From: an uncultured Sphingomonadaceae bacterium
GTDB lineage: Bacteria; Pseudomonadota; Alphaproteobacteria; Sphingomonadales; Sphingomonadaceae
DNA: 64,000 nt
NCBI GenBank assembly: GCA_947497315.1
Contig: CANMFX010000002.1
Coordinates: 434,001-498,000 of the forward strand
Direction: 5' to 3'
Program-made: the position numbers and the translations under genes
In this document: positions 7,508-15,827 of the stretch, in pieces
Numbering within the stretch: position 1 is the stretch's first letter
Layout: each line of letters opens with the position of its first letter
The notes under the pieces: generated by a model
Database searches by the model: none
Seen by the model: the letters and a program-made list of their open reading frames with translations, nothing else
What the model was told of the DNA's origin: nothing

Positions 7508-9142
7508 ATGGCCAGTGCCATTTCTGCGAATAAGGCTGAATTGCTAGCAATTGCCAATGCGGTTGCATCGGAAAAGATGATCGACAAGACCATCGTGGTT
7601 GAAGCGATGGAAGAGGCGATCCAGAAAGCCGCGCGGGCCCGTTACGGTGCAGAGAATGATATTCGTGCCAAGCTCGACCTGCAAACCGGCGACTTGCGTC
7701 TCTGGCGTGTCGTTGAAGTGGTTGAAGAAGTGGAAGACTATTTCAAGCAGGTTGACCTGAAACAGGCTGAAAAGCTCGAAAAAGGTTCGAAAGTCGGTGA
7801 CTTTATCGTTGATCCGCTGCCTGCCGTTGATCTGGGCCGCATTGATGCGCAGTCGGCGAAACAGGTTATTTTCCAGAAAGTCCGTGACGCTGAGCGCGAG
7901 CGGCAGTTTGAAGAATTTAAGGACCGCGCTGGCGAAATCATCACCGGTGTCGTGAAATCGGTTGAATTCGGCCATGTCGTTGTTGATTTGGGCCGCGCCG
8001 AAGGCGTTATCCGCCGTGACCAGCAAATCCCGCGCGAAGCTGCTCGTGTTGGCGACCGTGTGCGGTCGTTGATCATGAATGTCCGCCGCGAAAATCGTGG
8101 GCCGCAGATATTCCTGTCCCGCGCGCATCCTGATTTCATGAAGCTCCTGTTTGCGCAGGAAGTTCCTGAAATTTATGACGGCATTATCGAAATCAAAGCC
8201 GCCGCCCGTGACCCCGGCAGCCGCGCCAAAATCGGTGTGATCAGCCAGGACAGCTCGATCGATCCGGTCGGTGCCTGTGTGGGTATGAAGGGTAGCCGTG
8301 TTCAGGCCGTCGTGCAGGAAATGCAGGGCGAGAAAATCGACATCATTCCATGGTCCGACGATATCGCGACCTTCGTGGTGAATGCGCTGCAGCCGGCAAC
8401 GGTGAGCCGCGTGCTGATCGACGAGGAAGAAGGCCGCATCGAAGTGGTTGTTCCTGATGATCAGCTGAGCCTTGCCATTGGTCGCCGCGGACAGAATGTC
8501 CGTCTCGCGTCGCAATTGACCGGTTTGGCCATCGACATCATGACCGAAGCCGACAGCAGCGAGAAGCGTCAGGCCGAATTTGCCGTCCGCACCGCGATGT
8601 TCCAGGAAGATCTCGACGTGGATGAGACGCTGTCGCAGCTTCTGGTTGCCGAAGGCTTCAGCGAGATGGAAGAAGTCGCTTATGTCGCTCCCGAAGAGCT
8701 TTCGAATATCGAAGGCTTTGACGATGAGCTGGCGGCCGAGCTGCAAAGCCGTGCGTTGGAAGCATTGGAGCGCCGTGAGGCGGCTGCCAAGGCAGAGCGT
8801 ACCGAGCTTGGCGTCGAAGATTCGATTGCCGAACTGCCTTACATGACCGAAGCCATGCTGGTGACCTTGGGTAAGGCGGGTCTCAAGACACTTGACGATG
8901 TTGCCGATCTGGCAACCGACGAGCTGGTCTTGAAGCGTAAAGCCGAACCACGCCGCCGCAATGATAATCGCAAGCCAGAGCCCGATGGCGTGCTGGCGCA
9001 ATATGGTCTGACCGAAGAGCAGGGCAATGAGATTATCATGGCCGCCCGTGCACACTGGTTTGACGACGAAGAAGAGGCGGCTCCGGCTGCTGAAGCCGAG
9101 GCAGAAACAGGGGAGGACGCGAATGCGGAAGCTCCCCAATGA
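7508..9142 (+). CDS. nusA: Transcription termination/antitermination factor NusA
   Basis: A 544-residue RNA polymerase-binding protein. The order is the N-terminal polymerase-binding domain (1-130), an S1 RNA-binding domain (about 135-200, GVVKSVEFGHVVVDLGRAEG), two KH domains (about 230-345, DPVGACVGMKGSRVQ and LAIGRRGQNVRLASQL) and C-terminal helix-hairpin-helix acidic repeats up to about 515, ending in an Ala/Glu-rich tail. Length fits alphaproteobacterial NusA with its extended C-terminus. It follows rimP by 2 bases and overlaps the next gene by 20 bases. It modulates pausing, termination and rRNA antitermination. Confidence 0.96.
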   Translation: MASAISANKAELLAIANAVASEKMIDKTIVVEAMEEAIQKAARARYGAENDIRAKLDLQTGDLRLWRVVEVVEEVEDYFKQVDLKQAEKLEKGSKVGDFIVDPLPAVDLGRIDAQSAKQVIFQKVRDAERERQFEEFKDRAGEIITGVVKSVEFGHVVVDLGRAEGVIRRDQQIPREAARVGDRVRSLIMNVRRENRGPQIFLSRAHPDFMKLLFAQEVPEIYDGIIEIKAAARDPGSRAKIGVISQDSSIDPVGACVGMKGSRVQAVVQEMQGEKIDIIPWSDDIATFVVNALQPATVSRVLIDEEEGRIEVVVPDDQLSLAIGRRGQNVRLASQLTGLAIDIMTEADSSEKRQAEFAVRTAMFQEDLDVDETLSQLLVAEGFSEMEEVAYVAPEELSNIEGFDDELAAELQSRALEALERREAAAKAERTELGVEDSIAELPYMTEAMLVTLGKAGLKTLDDVADLATDELVLKRKAEPRRRNDNRKPEPDGVLAQYGLTEEQGNEIIMAARAHWFDDEEEAAPAAEAEAETGEDANAEAPQ

Positions 9143-9812
9143 GACGCCTTCTAAACCTTTAGATCGCACGCCACACCGTAAATGCATATTGACCGGGGAA
9201 AGCATTCCCCAGGAAGCATTGGTGCGTCTGGCGCTGAGTCCCGATGATGCCATCGCACCGGATGTCCGAGCCAAAGCGCCGGGCCGAGGCGCGTGGATCA
9301 GTGTCGATCGCCCTACGCTGGCGGAGGCGCAGACCAAGGGCGCTCTGAAAGGCGCGTTGGCGCGCGCCTTCAAAACCGGCAAGCTCAATATTCCCGATGA
9401 TCTGGCCGCGCAGGTTGAAAATGCGCTGGAACGCGCCACATTAGACAGGCTGGGACTGGAAGCGCGTGGCGGTATGCTTCTGACCGGTTCAGAAAAGATT
9501 GAGACAGCCGCGCGGCAGGGTGATCTTCGGATGCTCCTCCACGCCGCCGATGCTGGTCGTGACGGGTCCTCAAAACTGGATCAGGCATGGCGCGTTGGCA
9601 GCGACCGCGAAGGGCAGGATGTCAGGGGGCAGATATTGCCGGTGGACCGACAGGCCCTTTCTGTGGCATTGGGCCGTCAAAATGTCGTGCATATAGGCAT
9701 AACCGACCACAGGGCGGCGGGGCGAATATCGCACATGCTGGATAGATGGCGTCACTTTATCGGGTCTGATAAAGTTGATGGCGGCAGCGAGGCGGAGAAG
9801 AAAGTTGCGTGA
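9123..9812 (+). CDS. YlxR-family RNA-binding protein with L7Ae-like C-terminal domain
   Basis: A 229-residue protein. Residues about 14-95 form the YlxR (DUF448) domain: RKCILTGE, then ALVRLALSPD and the APGRGAWI motif. Residues about 100-205 resemble a ribosomal L7Ae/L30e-type domain (RGGMLLTGSEKI, LLHAADAGRDG). The fused form is common in alphaproteobacteria, where the gene lies between nusA and infB. The frame is open further upstream inside nusA, but ATG 9123 is the sensible start and gives a 20-base overlap. The exact role is unsettled; RNA binding linked to translation or the RNase P/ribosome system has been suggested for YlxR proteins. Confidence 0.85.
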   Translation: MRKLPNETPSKPLDRTPHRKCILTGESIPQEALVRLALSPDDAIAPDVRAKAPGRGAWISVDRPTLAEAQTKGALKGALARAFKTGKLNIPDDLAAQVENALERATLDRLGLEARGGMLLTGSEKIETAARQGDLRMLLHAADAGRDGSSKLDQAWRVGSDREGQDVRGQILPVDRQALSVALGRQNVVHIGITDHRAAGRISHMLDRWRHFIGSDKVDGGSEAEKKVA

Positions 9813-9833
9813 ACTGATTTGAAGTTAATCAGT
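9813..9833 (+). other. Hairpin between ylxR and infB
   Basis: A perfect 7-base stem ACTGATT (9813-9819) and AATCAGT (9827-9833) with a 7-base loop directly follows the ylxR stop. No T-run adjoins the stem; seven T residues come only at about 9853-9860. It could be an RNA-processing or weak attenuation site before infB rather than a true terminator. The infB ribosome-binding site (AAGGA) lies further downstream. Confidence 0.35.
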
Positions 9834-9878
9834 TAAAGTATTGAAGTAATGAATTTTTTTAAGGATTAAGTCTGTTCG

Positions 9879-12425
9879 ATGAGTGAAGATAACAAAGATA
9901 CCGCAAAACCTGCACGCAAGCCTTTGGGACTGAAGCGTTCGGTTGAGCCCGGTGAAGTCAAACAGACGTTTAGCCACGGACGCACCAACAAGGTCGTTGT
10001 CGAGGTCAAACGCCGCAAGCTGGTGGGCAAGCCCGGAGCGCAGGAAGCCGCGAAGGAAGTGGTCAAGGAAACCCCTGCGCCCGCCCCTGCGCCTGCTCCG
10101 GCAGAAGACAAGAAACCCGCTCCGGCTCCCAAGGCGAAGCAGGAAGATGTGCTGACCCGTCAGGAAAAGCAGGCGAAATTGCTGCGCGAGGCCGAAGAAG
10201 CCCGTCTGGCCGCCATGGAAGAAGCGCGCAAACGCGATACCAAGGCCAAGAAAGACCAGACCGCCGAAGAGAAAAAGCGCGCCGAAGAGAAGCGTAAGGC
10301 GGAAGAAGAAGCCGCTAAAAAGGCTCAGGAAGAGATTAAGGCGGCGGAAGAAGCGGCTGCTGCTGCGGCTGCCGAAGCGGCAGAGGAACCAAAAGCCGAC
10401 GAAGCCAAGCCAGCGATCAGCGGCACATCACATCCGCCTGCGCGGAAATTTACGCCGGTTGAGGCTCCGAAACGGCCCGAACCGAAGCAGAAGCCAAAAA
10501 CCGGACGCAGTGATCGTGGTGATCGCCGCCAATCCGGCAAGCTGACCGTTAACCGCGCGCTACGCGGGGAAGACGGCGCAGCGCGGGCACGTTCGCTTGC
10601 GGCTCTGAAACGCGCTCGTGAGAAAGAAAAGCGGGCACAAATGTCCGGTCAACCGCGCGAACCGCGTGAAAAGCAGATCCGTGATGTGATTGTTCCAGAA
10701 GCAATCACCGTGCAGGAACTGTCCAAGCGTATGGGTGAAAAAGGCGCTGATCTCGTCAAATCCCTGTTCAACATGGGTTCGATGGTGACTGTCAACCAGA
10801 CGATTGATCAGGATACAGCGGAGCTGCTGGTCGAAGAATTTGGCCACAATATCAAGCGTGTGTCCGAGGCCGACGTTGAAATTGATACCGAAAAAGACGT
10901 CGATCCGGAAGAAACGCTGAAGCCGCGTCCTCCGGTGGTGACGATCATGGGCCATGTCGATCATGGTAAGACGTCACTGCTCGACGCGCTGCGCGGGACC
11001 GATGTGGTTGCTGGCGAAGCTGGTGGTATTACCCAGCATATCGGCGCCTATCAGGTCAAAATGAAAAATGGCGACAAGATCACCTTCCTCGATACGCCGG
11101 GCCATGAAGCCTTTACCAGCATGCGGCTGCGCGGGGCGAATGCGACCGATATCGTGATCCTGGTGGTCGCTGCTGATGACGGCCTGATGCCGCAGACGAT
11201 CGAGGCGATCAACCACACCAAGGCGGCCGATGTGCCGATGATTGTGGCGATCAACAAGATCGACAAGGAAGGCGCGGACCCGATGCAGGTGCGCACGCGA
11301 CTGCTGGAACATGAAGTGATCGTCGAGGAAATGTCGGGTGACGTGCAGGATGTTGAAGTTTCTGCGCTCAAGAAAACCAATCTCGAAGAGCTGATCGAGA
11401 AGATCCACTTGCAGGCCGAGCTGCTTGAACTCAAGGCTCGTCCGGATCGTGCCGCTGAGGGTATTGTGATCGAGGCAAAGCTGGACAAGGGCCGCGGTCC
11501 TGTGGCCACTGTTTTGGTCCAGCGCGGTACCTTGAAACGGGGTGATATCTTTGTCGTGGGCTCACAAACCGGTAAAGTTCGGGCGATGATCGACGACAAA
11601 GGCGCACAGCCCAAGGAAGCCGGTCCATCGGTTCCGGTCGAAGTGCTGGGTCTGTCCGGCGTACCATCTGCAGGCGACAAGCTTACTGTGGTGGAGAATG
11701 AATCGCGCGCTCGTGAAGTCGCGACTTATCGTGCCGAGCAAGAGAAGCTGCAACGCACGACGCAGGCGCCGACAAGCCTGGAGAATATGTTCTCTGCTGC
11801 GGCGGACAGCGCGGTCGAATTCCCGCTGCTGGTGAAAGCCGACGTGCAGGGCAGTGCCGAAGCGATTGTCCAGGCACTGAACAAGATATCCAATGACGAT
11901 ATCAAGGTCCGCATCCTGCACAGCGGTGTCGGTGCGATTACCGAGTCCGATGTGACCCTGGCTAGTGCCAGCAAGGCGCCGATTATCGGCTTTAACGTAC
12001 GGCCCAATGCCAAGGCGCGCGAAATTGCCAAGCGTGATGGCGTGCGGCTGAAATATTTCGACATCATTTATGATCTGACCGATGAAATCCGCGCTGAAAT
12101 GGCCGGTGAACTTGGTCCCGAGAAGATCGAGAATGTCATGGGCCGCGCCGAAGTCAAAGAGGTGTTCAAATCGGGCAAGCGCGACAAGGCCGCTGGTCTG
12201 CTCGTCACCGAAGGCACGCTCCGCAAAGGCCTGTTCGCACGCCTTACCCGCGAGGATGTTATTGTCAGCGCAACGACCATCGCCTCGCTGCGCCGCTTCA
12301 AGGACGATGTCGAGGAAGTCCGCGCCGGTATGGAATGTGGTGCGGTGCTCGAAGACACCAACGACATCAAACCAGGCGATATGCTGGAAGTCTTTGAGGT
12401 TGAAGAGAAAGAACGCGTTCTTTGA
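9879..12425 (+). CDS. infB: Translation initiation factor IF-2
   Basis: An 848-residue GTPase that delivers fMet-tRNA to the 30S subunit. A long charged N-terminal region rich in Ala, Glu, Lys and Pro (about 1-280) precedes the IF2-N fold near residues 265-320. The G domain begins near residue 350 with GHVDHGKTS (G1), DTPGHEAF (G3) and NKID (G4); domains II, III and the C-terminal tRNA-binding domain follow to the end. Length is usual for alphaproteobacteria. An in-frame low-complexity tract of prolines and alanines near residue 65-85 is a natural linker. The stop overlaps a thioesterase gene by 4 bases. Confidence 0.97.
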   Translation: MSEDNKDTAKPARKPLGLKRSVEPGEVKQTFSHGRTNKVVVEVKRRKLVGKPGAQEAAKEVVKETPAPAPAPAPAEDKKPAPAPKAKQEDVLTRQEKQAKLLREAEEARLAAMEEARKRDTKAKKDQTAEEKKRAEEKRKAEEEAAKKAQEEIKAAEEAAAAAAAEAAEEPKADEAKPAISGTSHPPARKFTPVEAPKRPEPKQKPKTGRSDRGDRRQSGKLTVNRALRGEDGAARARSLAALKRAREKEKRAQMSGQPREPREKQIRDVIVPEAITVQELSKRMGEKGADLVKSLFNMGSMVTVNQTIDQDTAELLVEEFGHNIKRVSEADVEIDTEKDVDPEETLKPRPPVVTIMGHVDHGKTSLLDALRGTDVVAGEAGGITQHIGAYQVKMKNGDKITFLDTPGHEAFTSMRLRGANATDIVILVVAADDGLMPQTIEAINHTKAADVPMIVAINKIDKEGADPMQVRTRLLEHEVIVEEMSGDVQDVEVSALKKTNLEELIEKIHLQAELLELKARPDRAAEGIVIEAKLDKGRGPVATVLVQRGTLKRGDIFVVGSQTGKVRAMIDDKGAQPKEAGPSVPVEVLGLSGVPSAGDKLTVVENESRAREVATYRAEQEKLQRTTQAPTSLENMFSAAADSAVEFPLLVKADVQGSAEAIVQALNKISNDDIKVRILHSGVGAITESDVTLASASKAPIIGFNVRPNAKAREIAKRDGVRLKYFDIIYDLTDEIRAEMAGELGPEKIENVMGRAEVKEVFKSGKRDKAAGLLVTEGTLRKGLFARLTREDVIVSATTIASLRRFKDDVEEVRAGMECGAVLEDTNDIKPGDMLEVFEVEEKERVL

Positions 12426-12877
12426 CGGCCGATCAGTCCTTCTGGGGAACGGAAATGGTTGAGGCGCTGAAGCAAGAAGACGTGCTGGGTTTTAAGCGCC
12501 CACCATGTTCCGAAGCGGTCAATGCCGTGATCTTGGAAGCGGACAAGGAAACCGGTGCTGTCCGGATGCAGTTTGATGCGCCGCAGGCCTTTACCAGCCC
12601 CCGCGGCACAATTCAGGGCGGTTTCGTCGCGGCGATGGTCGACGAAGTGATTGGCATCCCGGTGCTGGTGAAATCTGGCGGCGAAAATGCGCCGCTGACC
12701 CTGGATTTGAGCGTGACCTATATCAAGCCGGTCCTGCCAGGCCGGGTCTATGGCGAAGGACAGATTGTCCGCATGGGCCGTTCCATCGCGTTTCTGGAGG
12801 CGCAGCTTTATGACGAAGCCGGCGCGCTTTTGGTAAAGGCGACATCGACAGCAAAGGTTGGACCGACGATAAAATAA
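12422..12877 (+). CDS. PaaI/YbgC-type hotdog-fold thioesterase
   Basis: A 151-residue protein with a single hotdog domain. The central motif [15 protein letters not shown] corresponds to the active-site helix of PaaI-type acyl-CoA thioesterases (HGG replaced here by IQGG; aspartate of VDEV retained). The C-terminal half ([30 protein letters not shown]) is also typical. The TTG start at 12422 overlaps the infB stop; an ATG at 12455 is the alternative and would remove 11 residues. Its stop overlaps the rbfA ATG by one base. The substrate is unknown, and placement between infB and rbfA looks like hitch-hiking in a highly expressed operon. Confidence 0.8.
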   Translation: MTADQSFWGTEMVEALKQEDVLGFKRPPCSEAVNAVILEADKETGAVRMQFDAPQAFTSPRGTIQGGFVAAMVDEVIGIPVLVKSGGENAPLTLDLSVTYIKPVLPGRVYGEGQIVRMGRSIAFLEAQLYDEAGALLVKATSTAKVGPTIK

Positions 12878-13287
12878 TGGCAAAATATAACGACACATCT
12901 CCTGAAGGCCGCTCGGTGCGTCTCTTGCGCGTGGGTGAGCAGGTCCGGCACATTTTGTCCGAGCTGCTGATGCGCGGCGAGGTGCATGATGATGTTCTTA
13001 CCTCTCATTCGGTCAGCGTGACCGAGGTGCGTATGTCCCCGGATTTGCGCCATGCGACGGTATTTGTGAAACCCTTGCTGGGCGCGAATGAAGCCGATGT
13101 GCTCAAGGCGCTGAAAACCAACACCGCCTATTTCCAGAAGGAAGTCGCGAGCCGGGTGAAGATGAAATATGCCGCAAAGCTCAAATTTCTCGCGGATGAG
13201 AGTTTTGACACAGCCGAGCATATCGAAAATTTGCTGAATAACCCTAAAGTTGCCCAAGATTTGGGCGATGTTTCGGACCCAGAATAG
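12877..13287 (+). CDS. rbfA: Ribosome-binding factor A
   Basis: A 136-residue KH-like protein that binds the 30S subunit near the 5' end of 16S rRNA and aids late maturation and cold adaptation. Family features are [32 protein letters not shown] and the conserved [11 protein letters not shown] segment preceding the end. The start overlaps the preceding stop (TAATG). It is the last gene of the rimP operon here; truB, which normally follows in this order, lies 2.5 kb further on. A palindromic repeat begins 3 bases after the stop and may serve as the transcript end. Confidence 0.93.
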   Translation: MAKYNDTSPEGRSVRLLRVGEQVRHILSELLMRGEVHDDVLTSHSVSVTEVRMSPDLRHATVFVKPLLGANEADVLKALKTNTAYFQKEVASRVKMKYAAKLKFLADESFDTAEHIENLLNNPKVAQDLGDVSDPE

Positions 13288-13290
13288 CAC

Positions 13291-13368
13291 CGTCATCCGA
13301 GCATAATCGGGAATCTCCTTGAAATAGTTGGCATACTGGACGAAATTCCGGCTTTCGCTGGAATGGCG
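13291..13368. repeat. REP/MITE-like palindromic repeat, copy 2 (78 bp)
   Basis: It begins CGTCATCCGAGC and contains a hairpin ATTCCGGC-tttc-GCTGGAAT at 13345-13364, ending in GGCG. Its length and hairpin placement match copy 1 at 6847-6925, though the left hairpin is degraded. It fills the gap between rbfA and tdk. Confidence 0.65.
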
Positions 13369-13388
13369 AGATGGTTAAGAACGTCTTT

Positions 13389-13967
13389 ATGGCTAAGCTC
13401 TATTTCTATTATAGCTCGATGAATGCGGGCAAATCGACCACCTTGCTGCAGGCGGATTTCAACTATCGAGAGCGCGGGATGCGGACGATGCTCTGGACCG
13501 CAGCACTGGATGACCGCGAGGATGCCGGATGGATAAACTCGCGTATCGGGCTTAAGAAGAAAGCGCATATCTTTGAAAAAGAAACGGATATGTTGGCAGA
13601 TATCAGTGCCAAGCATGAAGAGGATACACTCGATTGCGTGCTGATCGATGAAGCCCAGTTCATGACCAAGGATCAGGTTTTTCAGGTTGCGCTGGTTGCC
13701 GACCAGCTGCGCATTCCGGTTCTGGCTTATGGTTTGCGCACCGATTTTCAGGCGGCTTTATTCCCGGGAAGCGCGCAATTGCTTGCGATTGCGGACGAAC
13801 TGGTGGAAATTAAAGCGGTCTGTGAGTGCGGCAGCAAGTCGACCATGAACATGCGCGTCGATGAAGACGGCAATCCGGTATTGGCGGGTCAGCAAACCGC
13901 GATTGGCGGCAACGAGCTATATGTCGCGCTGTGCCGCAAGCATTTCATGGAAAAGCTCAATGGCTGA
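13389..13967 (+). CDS. tdk: Thymidine kinase (type II)
   Basis: A 192-residue enzyme that phosphorylates thymidine in the salvage pathway. The P-loop SMNAGKST lies at residues about 9-16, the Walker B-like DEAQFM near 88, and zinc-binding cysteines appear as CEC near residue 148-150 and CRKH near 185-188. The start at 13389 gives the usual MAKLYFYYS opening; an upstream in-frame ATG at 13371 lies in the repeat and is not favoured. The stop overlaps the next gene by 8 bases. It follows a palindromic repeat, so its promoter would be near or within that element or upstream in the rbfA operon. Confidence 0.95.
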   Translation: MAKLYFYYSSMNAGKSTTLLQADFNYRERGMRTMLWTAALDDREDAGWINSRIGLKKKAHIFEKETDMLADISAKHEEDTLDCVLIDEAQFMTKDQVFQVALVADQLRIPVLAYGLRTDFQAALFPGSAQLLAIADELVEIKAVCECGSKSTMNMRVDEDGNPVLAGQQTAIGGNELYVALCRKHFMEKLNG

Positions 13968-14502
13968 CCTGTTGACGGTACTGGAAGAAGATCCGGTCCG
14001 TCTTGAACCCTTGGCCGAACATCATATCGAACCGTTGCGCGCCGCCTGCGCAGAGGATCAAGAGATTTGGGATATATATCCGGTCTCCATGCTGGACGAG
14101 CATTTCGACGAGGCAATGAAAGCCTTTCACAACACCGATAGCTGGGTGCAATTCGCGGTCATTCATGCAGAATCCGGCAAACTGGTCGGAATGAGCAATT
14201 ATATCAATCCCGATCCGACCACCAAAGTCACCGAAATAGGCGGCACTTATATTGCGCCTTCGGTCCGCGGCAGCGGCTTTAACGATGTCATGAAGAAGCT
14301 GATGATTGATCATGCGTTTGCCTGCGGCTTTACCCGTATCGAGTTTCGGGTGGATACCCGCAACAAACGCTCCATGGCGGCCGTCCTCAAATTGGGTGCC
14401 AAGCATGAAGGAACGTTGCGCAAGAACCGGATCACCTGGACTGGCTTTATTCGCGACACGGCTGTATTTGGCTTGCTCCAAGAGGAGTGGGCGAACCGGT
14501 AA
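13960..14502 (+). CDS. GNAT-family N-acetyltransferase
   Basis: A 180-residue protein of the RimJ/RimL-like GNAT group. The central part VRGSGFNDVMKKLMIDHAF is the acetyl-CoA-binding motif A, and FRVDTRNKRSMAAVLKLGAKHEGTLRKNRI is the characteristic downstream motif of this group. There is no membrane segment. The start at 13960 overlaps tdk by 8 bases, and its stop overlaps the methyltransferase start by one base (TAATG). The substrate is not deducible; members acetylate protein N-termini or small molecules. Confidence 0.85.
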   Translation: MADLLTVLEEDPVRLEPLAEHHIEPLRAACAEDQEIWDIYPVSMLDEHFDEAMKAFHNTDSWVQFAVIHAESGKLVGMSNYINPDPTTKVTEIGGTYIAPSVRGSGFNDVMKKLMIDHAFACGFTRIEFRVDTRNKRSMAAVLKLGAKHEGTLRKNRITWTGFIRDTAVFGLLQEEWANR

Positions 14503-15212
14503 TGACAGATGATGTGAACGGCTGGGTACAGTCGGCCGACGCGTGGATTGAATCCATCGGCGAGCAAGGCGACTGGACAAGGCGTACTTTTTTGGACGCT
14601 GTCATGCTCGATCGTGCGACCGCGATCGGCGGCCGGTTTCTTGACGTGGGTTGTGGGGAAGGGCGGTTTGTCCGAATGCTGCAAAATCGCGGCATGTCCG
14701 GAGCGGGCATTGATCCTGTATCCAGTCTGATTGAAAAAGCACAAGAGCGCGATCCACAGGGTGATTATGCCATTGGTTTTGGCGAAAAACTGGCCTTTGA
14801 AGATGCCAGTTTCGACCTGACTATTGGCTATTTGTCCTTAATTGATATTAAAGATTTTCGTGCGGCCATTGCTGAAATGGCCCGCGTGACAAAACCGGGT
14901 GGATCTTTGCTCATCGCAAATCTGACAAGCTTTTTTACCGCCGGTACGTGGCATCGCAGTCTTACCGGTGCCGCGAAAAGCTTTCAGATGGACAACTATT
15001 CCCAGGAGCGTGCGACACGCGAAAAATGGGCTGGCATTGACATCCTCAACTGGCACCGCCCGCTCAGCGCCTATTTTGAGGCCTTTCTGAGCAACGGATT
15101 GCAACTCACCCATTTTTCAGAACCGACGCCGCCGGACCAGAATGACCCGAAAAGTGACCGCTACACCCGCGTGCCGGGTTTTCTGGTCATGGAGTGGAAG
15201 AAACCGGCATAG
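14502..15212 (+). CDS. Class I SAM-dependent methyltransferase
   Basis: A 236-residue protein with the Rossmann-type motif I FLDVGCGEGRF at residues about 47-57, the acidic residue of motif II in GAGIDP and motif IV FEDASFDLTIGYLSL. The C-terminal half contains two Trp-rich segments (WHRSLTG, WHRPLSAYF). This is the UbiE/Methyltransf_11 type. Third gene of a coupled tdk-GNAT-methyltransferase run. The methyl acceptor is unknown. The start ATG at 14502 overlaps the preceding stop codon by one base. Confidence 0.82.
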   Translation: MTDDVNGWVQSADAWIESIGEQGDWTRRTFLDAVMLDRATAIGGRFLDVGCGEGRFVRMLQNRGMSGAGIDPVSSLIEKAQERDPQGDYAIGFGEKLAFEDASFDLTIGYLSLIDIKDFRAAIAEMARVTKPGGSLLIANLTSFFTAGTWHRSLTGAAKSFQMDNYSQERATREKWAGIDILNWHRPLSAYFEAFLSNGLQLTHFSEPTPPDQNDPKSDRYTRVPGFLVMEWKKPA

Positions 15213-15229
15213 GCAGCCGGCAAAATAAT

Positions 15230-15272
15230 TATACCCGGGTATATTGACTCCATTTATATCGGGGTATAAATA
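15230..15272 (+). promoter_or_regulatory. DUF2239 gene promoter with two palindromic operator-like sites
   Basis: A perfect 14-base palindrome TATACCCGGGTATA lies at 15230-15243 and an imperfect copy TATATCGGGGTATA at 15255-15268. Between and across them is a promoter: -35 TTGACT at 15244-15249 and -10 TAAATA at 15267-15272 (17-base spacing). The first site abuts the -35 and the second overlaps the -10, a layout typical of repression. Centres are 25 bases apart. The regulator is not known; the downstream protein is a candidate. Confidence 0.6.
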
Positions 15273-15292
15273 CGCGCCCGAAAGGATTGGTT

Positions 15293-15805
15293 ATGAGCAC
15301 TTACACTGCATTTTCAGAAGCAAATTGGTTGGCGACGGGGTCTCGCTCCGAAATTATTGATACATTGCGGGCTCTGCCCGAGGTGAAACGCAGCTCCGAC
15401 ATATTGGTGTTCGATGACGAGACCGGTAATCAGATAGATTTTGACTTGCGGGCGAATAGCGAAACTGAAGCACCGGTAAAGCGCGGCCGGCCGAAGCTTG
15501 GTGTCGTTTCCAAGGAGGTTACCTTGCTTCCACGGCATTGGGACTGGCTTGGAAAACAATCAGGCGGGGCATCGGCAACATTGCGCCGACTGGTTGAGCA
15601 GGCGCGGAAAACCGGTACAGACAAGCGGACAGGCCAAGACGCAGCTTATCATTTCCTGACTGTCATTGCGGGGGATTGGCCGCAATTTGAAGAAGTCATA
15701 AGGGCGCTTTATGCAGATGACCGCGAACGTTTTGAATTGCTGTCCAAACAATGGTCGGCTTCGGTCCGTGATCACGCTATCGGTCTGGCATGGCCGAATT
15801 CCTGA
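15293..15805 (+). CDS. DUF2239 family protein, possible DNA-binding protein
   Basis: A 170-residue soluble protein. The N-terminal 55 residues (TAFS...ILVFDDETGNQIDFDLR) and LLPRHWDWL are hallmarks of DUF2239. Residues 64-68 (RGRPK, flanked by basic residues) look like an AT-hook core, and residues 73-106 (SKEVTLLPRHWDWLG, then ATLRRLVEQARK) read like a ribbon-helix-helix strand-helix-helix. This suggests a DNA-binding protein, perhaps acting on the palindromes in its own promoter; that is inference. ATG 15293 is chosen over an upstream ATG at 15287 because of the AAAGGA site at 15280-15285. The C-terminal half has an alpha-helical YHFLTVIAGDWPQFEEVIRALYA segment. Confidence 0.75.
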   Translation: MSTYTAFSEANWLATGSRSEIIDTLRALPEVKRSSDILVFDDETGNQIDFDLRANSETEAPVKRGRPKLGVVSKEVTLLPRHWDWLGKQSGGASATLRRLVEQARKTGTDKRTGQDAAYHFLTVIAGDWPQFEEVIRALYADDRERFELLSKQWSASVRDHAIGLAWPNS

Positions 15806-15827
15806 TACCATATTCTAGGAAATATGT

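Noticed and set aside
7544-9439. A 631-codon open frame on the minus strand opposite nusA and ylxR
   Set aside because: It mirrors the real genes on the plus strand, its translation has no domain pattern, and nusA has clear family motifs across the same bases. Long antisense frames arise from codon bias.
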